A DNA stretch of 13,513 nucleotides from contig JAIKWN010000008.1 in assembly GCA_024684665.1 (NCBI GenBank), forward strand, positions 1-13,513. The letters are read 5' to 3'. The position numbers and the translations under genes were made by a program. The notes under the pieces are model-generated. The model was not told the origin of the DNA and did not search any database. It was given only the letters and a program-made list of their open reading frames with translations. Of the stretch, positions 1 to 6,706 are shown piece after piece (position 1 is the stretch's first letter; each line of letters begins with the position of its first letter). Source of the DNA: Clostridiales bacterium (GTDB taxonomy: Bacteria; Bacillota_A; Clostridia; Christensenellales; Aristaeellaceae).

Positions 1-3000
1 ATGGAAGGCGTTTGCGCCGACAGTGGTAACGCCGTCCGGGATGCTGACGGAAGAAAGCCTTGAACAGCCCTCAAGCATACCGTCGGGTATTTCTGTCAGG
101 GCTGTATCCGACGCAAAACTGATGGCGGCAAGAGCTTTGCAGTTGCGGAAGGCAAAACTCTCTATCTTTGTGACGCCTTTGGGCAAATTGATCGTTACAT
201 TTACCGGGTTTTCCGGATCGATGACGGGAGGGGTAGAACCTTGGAAAGCTCTTTCTCCGATTTGCTTCAGGGTGCTTGGAAGGCTGACAGTTTTCAGCGC
301 GGTGCATCCTGCGAAGGCATAACTGCCGATTCTGGTGATGCCGGATCCCACAGTCAGCTGTTCAATTTTGGCTTTATCTGCGTTCCAGGGCGCCTGGTTG
401 AGTTCAAAGTCATACGTCGCGCCGCTGCCTGAGAGAGTCAGGAGATAATTGCCGGATTCCAGCGTAGAAAGGGCATAAGTGACAGCGTCACCGCAAGACT
501 GGATGATTTCGTAGTACACATCGTTCTCTTCGCAATATGTTTTTGCATAAGCGTCAGCTGAACCCACGACCGTACAGCCGCTGGAGAACGCAGTTTTTCC
601 AATCTCTGTCAGGCTGTCCGGCACAGTAATCCGCGCCCCGGTAGCAAGATCTGAAAGAGCGCTGTCCCCGAGGGAAACAAGTCCCAAGGGCAGTGAAACG
701 GTGGAAAGCGTTTCACAATCTTTGAAAGCGGAAGCGGAGATGGATGTCAGACCGCTCATAAACCTGACGGCGGTAAGCGCTTTGCATCCTTTGAAGGCAG
801 AGATGCCGATGGTTTTAATGTTCTTTGGTATAGACAAAGAAACCAGCGCTTCGCAGCCTTTGAAAGCAGCTTCGGGGATTTCATTCATACTGGCTGAAAA
901 ACTGACAGAAGCAAGTGCTTCGCAACCTTCAAAAACGAAAGAACCCAGTGATGTAACGTCATCCGAGAATGAGACAGATGATAGCTTTTTGCAGCCGTTG
1001 AAAGCGGCCTCGCCGATGCTTGTAATACTATCTGGAAGGGAAATCTTTGTGAGATAGGCACAACCACTCAGAGCGTAGTTACCAATGGTCGTGATACCGC
1101 TTTCCACAGTTGCGGTAACGATAAACCCCTTTCTATTTGTCCATGGAGCCGGATCTTCATTTGAATAATTCTTCATCGCTCCGGTACCGGAAATGGTAAG
1201 AGAAAGCGCGCCGTTAGTTAACGAAACTGTCAAGGCATATTCAGCGTTTTCACCGCAGGGGCCGAAAAGCGGAACGAAAACAATATTGTTATTTGCGCAC
1301 CAGTGTTGTACTAGAGAGTCCGGGGAACCATATACCTTTGCACTACTGGGAAAAGCGCTGTCACCGATATCTGTAATGCTAGAAGGGGCAAGAATATGAA
1401 CGTCACTTTTTATGTTGGAGAAGGTAAACTTGCCAAGGGTTGAGATCCCATCAGGAAGAGAAATAGCGCTAAGTTCAGAACAATCTTGAAAAGCGGCATC
1501 TGCAAGGGTAGATAGGCTGCTAGGCAGAACAATAGCAGTCAATCCCTTGCATCCGGAAAACGCTTTTGTTCCGATGGAGGTTATGCTGTTTCCAAGTGTC
1601 ACGGCGGTCAGCTTTTCGCATCCTTCCAATGCGTGAGCGCCGACATGACTTATGCCCTCTTCTACTAGGAGCGCTGTTATTGCGCCTCTCTGATTAGCCC
1701 ATGGGACTTGATCCATGCTTTCGTAATCTCTCATTGTACCCTTGCCCAAAATTCGGAGGGTATAGGTTCCCTCGCTTGTGCCGGGCTCTAGGGCATAGCG
1801 AACGCCATCCCCGCAGGGCTGCTCGTTCAGCGTCACGAAGGGGATGCTGTTGGTTTCACAGTAGGTTTTGATATCTGATGGATTGTACCCGTATACCGTA
1901 GTCAGAGAGGAAAGGGCATCCTTGCCAATGCTGGTGACGTTTACTGGGATAGTGATCGCGCTGCCTGTCGGAAGGCCGGAAAATGCTCTGGTGCCGATCG
2001 AAGTCAGCGTATCCGGCAGAATAAGGTTTAATATTGAGGTGCAGCCGAGGAAAGCGGATGAGCCGATGCTTTGCAGCCCGCTTTTGATGCTGACTTCCGC
2101 AAGCGCTGCACAGTTCCGGAAAGCGCTATCTCCAATGCTGGTTACGCTTGCGGGGATAGCAAGTGAGGGAAGGGATGAGCATCCTTCCAGCGCAGAACCG
2201 CCAATGGAAACGAGTCTTGTGGGCAGGGTAAAGGTAGTCATATTCGAACAGCCGCGGAAGATATTTCTGGGCAGAACGGTAACGCTTGACGGAAGTACGG
2301 CGCGAGTGAGGGAAGTGCACTCCATGAAAACGGAATCGCCCAGGGAAACCGCAGACGTTGTCGCGTGCAGTGCAACGATTGTGAGGGCGGCACATCCGCG
2401 GAAGGCGTTTGCGCCGACAGACCGAAGGGCGGCGGGCAGATAATAGCCGCGCGTGGCTATGGTGCCATCCTCTTTGGCGTACCGTTCGCCAAGCTGGGTA
2501 AGCTTCGAGCAATTCTGAAATGCAGAAACCCCGATATGGGTAATTCTTTCAGACAGGATAAGGGTCGTCATGTTTGAGCAGCCCCGGAAGGCCGCTGAGC
2601 CAACGGATATATCCCCTTCCGTATTATCTCCAAAGATGGCGACCTGCGTTAGGGAGAGGTTGCTTTCAAACGCGGATTCGCCGATGCTGATGCCCTGCGT
2701 CCCGACGGTAAAGCCCAATGACCGGATGCCGCATCCGTAGAAGGCGCGTTTGCCGATGGATTTCAGCGTGGAGGGGAGGGCAAGCGTCCGGTAGATGATG
2801 CTTCCGTCCTCGCCCCGCGCCGGATAGCAAAGGATCGAGCAGCCGTCAAAGGCGCTCTCGCCGATGGTTTCGATTCCGCCCTTGATGTCCTCCTTGAATG
2901 TGGCGGACTGCAGTCTTTTGCAGCCGTAGAAAGCGCGTTCGCCGATTGAACGAAGAGAAGTTGGAAAGCCCGCGGACAGAAGCCCCGCGCAGTTCGCGAA

Positions 3001-3897
3001 GGCGCGGTCGCAGATGGTGAGCTCGGCTCCCGCGGCGAATACGATAAACCGGAGGGCGTCGCAGCCCTCGTACGCGGATTTCCCAATGGTTCCGATGTTT
3101 CCGTAAACCTGTAGCTGGTATTGGGGATCGCCATTCTCGTCCGTCGCGTACTGTTCCCCCTGGAAACTCTTGCAGTCCCGGAAGGCTTCTTCTCCGATTT
3201 CGGCTAGGGAGGAAGTGAGGTTCGCAGATACGAGGGCGGAGCATTTGGCGAAGGCGCGCCTGCCGATTGTCATGACGCCGTCCGCCAGCTGAACCGTAGT
3301 CAGCGCCGTGCAGCTCTCGAAAGCGGATTCACCGATCTGCCGTACCTTGCCGTAGATCCGGATGGAAAGAAGGGATTCGCAGCCGTAAAAGGCGCGCTTT
3401 TCGATAGTCTGCAGCTGCTGCGGCGGATCGACGGAGGAGAGGGCCGTACATCCTTCAAAGCAGGATTCACCGATCTCCCGGAGAGAATTCGGGAAATCAC
3501 AGGCCGTAAGAGAGGCGCAGCCGTAGAAGGCCCGATCCGAAAGGACGGAAAGGCCTTCCGAGAACGAAACGTCTGTAAGCCCGGAGCATTTTTCAAAAGC
3601 GGATTCCCCGACGGACTGCACCCGGGAGGAGATCACGACCTGCTTCAGCTCGCTGCGGTTCAGGAAAGCGCGATTCCCGATGGCTGTAACCGGATATCCC
3701 TGGCACCAGAGCGGCAGGGTTAGAGTATCCCCGTTTCCTCCCAAATAGCTGCAAAGAGTCGCTGCCCCGGTGGGATCAAAGTCACCGTCTGGGATTTCGA
3801 ATTCGTAATTCCCTTCTGTAACGACCTGCGCTCCCGCGCAAAACGCGCACAGGCACAGCAGGACGAGCAAAAGGAAAAGGAACATGCGCTTTTTCAT
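1..3897 (-). CDS. BspA-type leucine-rich-repeat secreted protein, C-terminus beyond window
   Basis: A single stop-free frame runs from the ATG at 3897 to the window edge, giving 1299 codons with the C-terminus not seen. GGAGGA lies about 6-8 nt before the ATG. Residues 1-23 form a signal peptide (basic MKKR, long Leu-rich core, likely cut after AGA). From about residue 65 there are roughly 42 repeats of about 23 residues ending in motifs such as SIGESAF.GC, the LRR_5/BspA pattern. The array is interrupted three times by a linker module that starts at Cys695, Cys881 and Cys1135. Each copy has CG(D/E), a short beta-rich stretch with G-x-G and a conserved PW, and is preceded by a segment like VYGYNPSDIKTYCE. 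Known LRR_5 proteins act in adhesion and protein or polysaccharide binding at the surface; the role here is inferred. Any anchor would lie outside the window. The 5' half is visibly more GC-rich than the 3' half. A dedicated promoter precedes it. Confidence 0.93.
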   Translation of the reverse strand, partial: MKKRMFLFLLLVLLCLCAFCAGAQVVTEGNYEFEIPDGDFDPTGAATLCSYLGGNGDTLTLPLWCQGYPVTAIGNRAFLNRSELKQVVISSRVQSVGESAFEKCSGLTDVSFSEGLSVLSDRAFYGCASLTACDFPNSLREIGESCFEGCTALSSVDPPQQLQTIEKRAFYGCESLLSIRIYGKVRQIGESAFESCTALTTVQLADGVMTIGRRAFAKCSALVSANLTSSLAEIGEEAFRDCKSFQGEQYATDENGDPQYQLQVYGNIGTIGKSAYEGCDALRFIVFAAGAELTICDRAFANCAGLLSAGFPTSLRSIGERAFYGCKRLQSATFKEDIKGGIETIGESAFDGCSILCYPARGEDGSIIYRTLALPSTLKSIGKRAFYGCGIRSLGFTVGTQGISIGESAFESNLSLTQVAIFGDNTEGDISVGSAAFRGCSNMTTLILSERITHIGVSAFQNCSKLTQLGERYAKEDGTIATRGYYLPAALRSVGANAFRGCAALTIVALHATTSAVSLGDSVFMECTSLTRAVLPSSVTVLPRNIFRGCSNMTTFTLPTRLVSIGGSALEGCSSLPSLAIPASVTSIGDSAFRNCAALAEVSIKSGLQSIGSSAFLGCTSILNLILPDTLTSIGTRAFSGLPTGSAITIPVNVTSIGKDALSSLTTVYGYNPSDIKTYCETNSIPFVTLNEQPCGDGVRYALEPGTSEGTYTLRILGKGTMRDYESMDQVPWANQRGAITALLVEEGISHVGAHALEGCEKLTAVTLGNSITSIGTKAFSGCKGLTAIVLPSSLSTLADAAFQDCSELSAISLPDGISTLGKFTFSNIKSDVHILAPSSITDIGDSAFPSSAKVYGSPDSLVQHWCANNNIVFVPLFGPCGENAEYALTVSLTNGALSLTISGTGAMKNYSNEDPAPWTNRKGFIVTATVESGITTIGNYALSGCAYLTKISLPDSITSIGEAAFNGCKKLSSVSFSDDVTSLGSFVFEGCEALASVSFSASMNEIPEAAFKGCEALVSLSIPKNIKTIGISAFKGCKALTAVRFMSGLTSISASAFKDCETLSTVSLPLGLVSLGDSALSDLATGARITVPDSLTEIGKTAFSSGCTVVGSADAYAKTYCEENDVYYEIIQSCGDAVTYALSTLESGNYLLTLSGSGATYDFELNQAPWNADKAKIEQLTVGSGITRIGSYAFAGCTALKTVSLPSTLKQIGERAFQGSTPPVIDPENPVNVTINLPKGVTKIESFAFRNCKALAAISFASDTALTEIPDGMLEGCSRLSSVSIPDGVTTVGANAFH
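2400..2420 (-). repeat. 21-bp exact repeat within the LRR gene (partner at 3-23)
   Basis: The 21 bases at 2400-2420 (starting GGAAGGCGTTTG, ending CGACAG) are identical to those at 3-23, nearly 2.4 kb away in the same reading frame. Both encode the core VGANAF of an LRR. Flanking bases differ. Exact identity at this distance, where most repeats have diverged, suggests recent copying or conversion between repeats. Confidence 0.7.
3325..3614 (-). repeat. 138-bp period inside the LRR gene
   Basis: GGATTCACCGATCT occurs at 3325-3338 and again at 3463-3476, and a diverged copy (GGATTCCCCGA) starts at 3601, so the spacing is 138 bp twice. A second tag, GCAGCCGTA, recurs at 3379 and 3517, also 138 bp apart. 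138 bp is 46 codons, or two LRRs, so this part appears built from two-LRR units rather than single repeats. Confidence 0.75.
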
Positions 3898-3953
3898 GGA
3901 ACTTCCTCCGGATCCTATGAAAAGGGGCAAAACCCTACAATACTACATTATGT

Positions 3954-3983
3954 ATTATACACGATGAGTAAGGGCTTTGTCCA
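3954..3983 (-). promoter_or_regulatory. Sigma-70-type promoter for the LRR gene
   Basis: On the minus strand, TGGACA (3978-3983; 5 of 6 to TTGACA) and a perfect TATAAT (3954-3959) are separated by 18 nt. The expected transcript starts near 3947, giving a leader of about 50 nt before the ATG at 3897 and including the GGAGGA site at 3902-3908. The -35 box begins only 2 nt past the oppA terminator hairpin. Confidence 0.75.
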
Positions 3984-3985
3984 CA

Positions 3986-4013
3986 AGAAGAACCGCCTTG
4001 CGGCGGTTCTTCT
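3986..4013 (-). terminator. Hairpin terminator after oppA
   Basis: A perfect 12-bp inverted repeat (AGAAGAACCGCC at 3986-3997, GGCGGTTCTTCT at 4002-4013) encloses a 4-nt loop. It lies 23 nt after the oppA stop. Reading on the minus strand, the 3' arm ends in TTCTTCT followed by TGTGG, so the U-tract is interrupted and termination may be incomplete. Confidence 0.75.
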
Positions 4014-4036
4014 GGCGATATTCCGTTGTCCGTAGA

Positions 4037-5689
4037 TTACCGGCCGAACTGGGCGTCGTTGTTGCCCGAGACGGTGGTCCACATCTCCAGCATGTTGATC
4101 GGGTCGTTGAAGTCCGCGATCCAGCCGTTGCGGGCGATGCCGAAGTTGCCTTCCTTGCGCTCGTTCAGGAACACGGCCCAGTCGATGGACTTGATGGTCA
4201 TGTTGATGCCGATCTGTGCGAAGTCCTGCTGCAGACATTCGGCAATCGCGATGTGCCCGGAGGTATTGTTGGTCAGATACTCAAAGGCGATCGGGGTGGA
4301 GGCGCTCAGCATGTTGTTCGCATCGAACTCGTAGCCCGCGCTCTTGAGCAGCTCGATGGCCTGCTCGACGTCCGGCTCCTCGGCATAGTAGCCGTCAGCG
4401 CCGTTCGGATAGTTCCAGCCCGCCGCATCCTTGAAGATGCCGCCGTTGCCGTCCAGCATGCCCGCTGGGATGAAGGAGGTGGCAATCTTCTGGCCGGTCT
4501 GGCCGGCGGTATCGATGATGTACTGGCGGTCGATGAGGAGGGACATGGCCTTGCGCATCGCAGCAGCCTGCTCAACGGTCTTGCCGTCGAACATCGGGGC
4601 CTTGACGTTGAAGATCACATAGTAGGTGCCCAGCTCGTCAACAATGTGGAACTCCGGATTATCCAGCAGGGACTGGATCTGGTCGTTCGGAACAGAGTCG
4701 ATGAAGTCCAGGTCGCCGTTCTGATAAGCAGCGTAGATCGCGGTGTCGTCGTCGGAGAGCATGAACTCAAGGCGCTCGATCTTGACGTTCTCGGCATCCC
4801 AGTAGTTCGGGTTCTTGACGTAGACCATGGAAACGTTGTGTTCCCAAGACTCGAGCGTGTACGCGCCGCTTGAAACGAAGCCGGCCTCCAGCGCCCAGGC
4901 ACCGGGGTTGTCAGCCGTCGCGGAAGCTTCGACGCATGCCTTCTGCACCGGGAAGAAGGTCGGGAACGCAGCCAGGTCCAGCATGTAGGCGCAGGGGGCC
5001 TTCAGGGTAACGGTAAAGGTCTTTCCGTCTTCAGAGGCAACGGCCTGCAGGTCGGACGGATAGCCGGCGATGCCGTCGAACATATAACTGTAATCAGCGG
5101 CGGTCTCGTCGGCCGCGGCGCGCTTCCAGCTGTACTCGAAGTCGTGCGCGTCGAGAGGCGTGCCGTCGGACCACTTGAGGCCCTCGCGGATGGCGAAGGT
5201 GTAGGTCAGGCCGTCTTCGCTGACTTCATAGCCGGTCGCGAAGTTCGGGGAGAGGTTGCCCTCGGCGTCATAGGTGTACAGGCCGCCGAAGCTGTTGGCC
5301 GCGAGGCAGGCGCCGTCGACGGAGCTGTTCAGGGCCGGGTCGAGCTTGTCCGGCTCGGAGGCCAGCTGCAGGCGCAGGGTCTTGTTCTCGCCGAAGTCGC
5401 TGTACATAAAGAACTTCGTGGCATAGGCGTTGGAGTAGTAACCGGTCAGGCCCTCGCGCGCCATATACACGTCGTTGTAGTAGTAGATCGGCACGATGGC
5501 GCCGGTCCCCATCAGTTCGTCCTCGGCCTCGTGCATGAGCTTCATGCGCGCGGCGAAGTCGGTGGTGGACTTGATCTCGGCGATGCGGGCGTCATAGCCC
5601 GTCCAGTCGGGCTCGCTGCCGGCATCTGCCAGCGCGACCGCGGCCGCGATCATCATCACAGCCACAAGCAGTGCGATGAGTTTCTTCAT
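4037..5689 (-). CDS. oppA: Peptide ABC transporter solute-binding protein (SBP_bac_5), apparently circularly permuted
   Basis: 550 residues. AGGAGG lies 8 nt before the ATG, and an in-frame TAG 5 codons upstream rules out a longer form. Residues 1-21 are a signal peptide ending AVALA, with no cysteine, so signal peptidase I processing is predicted rather than lipoprotein modification. Residues 29-97 (W-x-GYDARI, AEDELM, VPIYYYNDVY, GYYSN, KFFMY) match what is normally the extreme C-terminus of this family. The usual N-terminus starts only near residue 103 (TLRLQLASEPDKLDPALN), followed by WSDGTPL, SYSWKR-like and GAYTLESW motifs. The protein ends at NGWIADFNDP...NNDAQFGR and a stop, just where the segment found at 29-97 would normally follow. 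Family role: captures extracellular oligopeptides and delivers them to OppBC. Last gene of the operon, 51 nt after oppF. Family assignment is firm, peptide specificity inferred. Confidence 0.93.
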   Translation of the reverse strand: MKKLIALLVAVMMIAAAVALADAGSEPDWTGYDARIAEIKSTTDFAARMKLMHEAEDELMGTGAIVPIYYYNDVYMAREGLTGYYSNAYATKFFMYSDFGENKTLRLQLASEPDKLDPALNSSVDGACLAANSFGGLYTYDAEGNLSPNFATGYEVSEDGLTYTFAIREGLKWSDGTPLDAHDFEYSWKRAAADETAADYSYMFDGIAGYPSDLQAVASEDGKTFTVTLKAPCAYMLDLAAFPTFFPVQKACVEASATADNPGAWALEAGFVSSGAYTLESWEHNVSMVYVKNPNYWDAENVKIERLEFMLSDDDTAIYAAYQNGDLDFIDSVPNDQIQSLLDNPEFHIVDELGTYYVIFNVKAPMFDGKTVEQAAAMRKAMSLLIDRQYIIDTAGQTGQKIATSFIPAGMLDGNGGIFKDAAGWNYPNGADGYYAEEPDVEQAIELLKSAGYEFDANNMLSASTPIAFEYLTNNTSGHIAIAECLQQDFAQIGINMTIKSIDWAVFLNERKEGNFGIARNGWIADFNDPINMLEMWTTVSGNNDAQFGR

Positions 5690-5713
5690 TGGGGTTTCCT
5701 CCTAAAATATATT

Positions 5714-5739
5714 GGTAAAGACGGGGTATCCGTCCTACC
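5714..5739 (-). other. Intercistronic stem-loop between oppF and oppA
   Basis: GACGG (5720-5724) pairs with CCGTC (5730-5734) around a 5-nt loop, and GGTA (5714-5717) pairs with TACC (5736-5739) across a small internal loop. It starts right after the oppF stop and ends 24 nt before the oppA start. In opp operons such hairpins can stabilise or attenuate the mRNA so the binding protein is made at a different level; that role is inference here. Confidence 0.45.
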
Positions 5740-5740
5740 T

Positions 5741-6706
5741 TCATCTGTGATGGCACGCCACGAAGCGTCCGGGCTCGATCTCCCGGAGTTCCGGGCGGCT
5801 TTCCGCGCATTCGGGGGTGGCGTAGCGGCAGCGCGTGCGGAAGGGGCAGCCCGCCGGCATGTGCAGCGGCGAGGGGACGTCGCCCTCCAGGACGATGCGG
5901 TTCTTGTGCCGCGCCATCTCCGGGTCTGGCATGGGGATCGCAGAGATCAGCGACTCCGTATAGGGATGAATGGGCTTCGTGATGACGTCCATCGAGGGAC
6001 CGATTTCCACGATGTGCCCCAAGTACATGACGGCGATTCGCCGACTCATGTGCTGGACGACCAGGAGATCGTGCGCGATAAACAGATACGCGATACCCAG
6101 TTTCTCCTGCAGCTCTTCAAAGGTGTTGATGATCTGCGCCTGGATGGAAACGTCCAGCGCAGAGACCGGTTCGTCGCAGACGATGAAGCGGGGATTGACC
6201 GCAAGAGCGCGCGCGATGCCGATGCGCTGGCGCTGTCCGCCGGAGAACTCGTGCGCGTAGCGGTTCGCGTGTTCGCTGTTCAGGCCGACCAGGGTGAGCA
6301 GTTCCGCGATGCGCTCCTGCCGCTCCTTGCGGTTTGCGTAGAGCTTATGGATATCCAGCGGCTCTCCGATGATGTCGGAAACGGTCATGCGGGGGTTCAG
6401 TGAGGAATAGGGATCCTGGAAGACGATTTGCATGTCCTTGCGGAAGCCGTCGATGGTTTTGTCCGTCACCGGCTTGCCGTCGAAGATCACCTCGCCCGAC
6501 GTGGGCTTGTAAAGATGCAGGATCGTGCGCCCGACGGTGGTTTTTCCGCAGCCGCTTTCGCCCACCAAACCAAGGGTCTCGCCCTCGTCAATGGTGAAGC
6601 TGACGCCGTCGACCGCTTTTAGCTGCAGCTTGTCCAGCATACCGGATTTGACGGTAAAGTACTGCTTCAGGTCGCGGACCTCAAGCAGATGCTTTGCTTC
6701 GCTCAC
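5741..6706 (-). CDS. oppF: Oligopeptide ABC transporter ATP-binding protein OppF
   Basis: 321 residues, starting at GTG (6706-6704), which overlaps the oppD stop as GTGA; translational coupling is likely because only a weak GGGCGG lies upstream. Visible ABC motifs are Walker A GESGCGKT (49-56), Q-loop FQDPYSSLNP (from about 96), signature FSGGQRQR (154-161), Walker B FIVCDEP (174-180), D-loop SALD and H-loop His212. The C-terminal oligopeptide-transporter domain carries Cys287, 293, 300 and 318 in a C-x5-C-x6-C-x17-C pattern, which in related peptide-importer ATPases binds a [4Fe-4S] cluster. It hydrolyses ATP at the cytoplasmic face, paired with OppD, to power peptide import. Confidence 0.95.
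   Translation of the reverse strand: MSEAKHLLEVRDLKQYFTVKSGMLDKLQLKAVDGVSFTIDEGETLGLVGESGCGKTTVGRTILHLYKPTSGEVIFDGKPVTDKTIDGFRKDMQIVFQDPYSSLNPRMTVSDIIGEPLDIHKLYANRKERQERIAELLTLVGLNSEHANRYAHEFSGGQRQRIGIARALAVNPRFIVCDEPVSALDVSIQAQIINTFEELQEKLGIAYLFIAHDLLVVQHMSRRIAVMYLGHIVEIGPSMDVITKPIHPYTESLISAIPMPDPEMARHKNRIVLEGDVPSPLHMPAGCPFRTRCRYATPECAESRPELREIEPGRFVACHHR

Noticed and set aside
701..2577. Plus-strand open frames opposite the LRR gene (for example 701-1057, 1868-2443, 2365-2577)
   Set aside because: They mirror the repeated codons of the minus-strand LRR gene, have no ribosome binding sites and encode no recognisable domains.
1..3700. Periodic repeats as a CRISPR-like or tandem non-coding array
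   Set aside because: The period is a multiple of three, the repeats are degenerate and translate into LRR_5 units, so the repetition is coding.
1..3897. Possible pseudogene or frameshifted LRR gene
   Set aside because: The frame was followed codon by codon from 3897 to the edge with no stop, and the three module cysteines fall at whole-codon distances from the start.
4037..5689. oppA as a simple C-terminal truncation
   Set aside because: The stop does remove the usual last segment, but an intact version of that segment is present at the N-terminus, so the protein is rearranged rather than merely shortened.
3977..6403. Long plus-strand frames of 298 and 419 codons opposite oppA and oppF
   Set aside because: They are antisense shadows in GC-rich DNA. 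The minus-strand frames have full family motifs, start sites and operon spacing.
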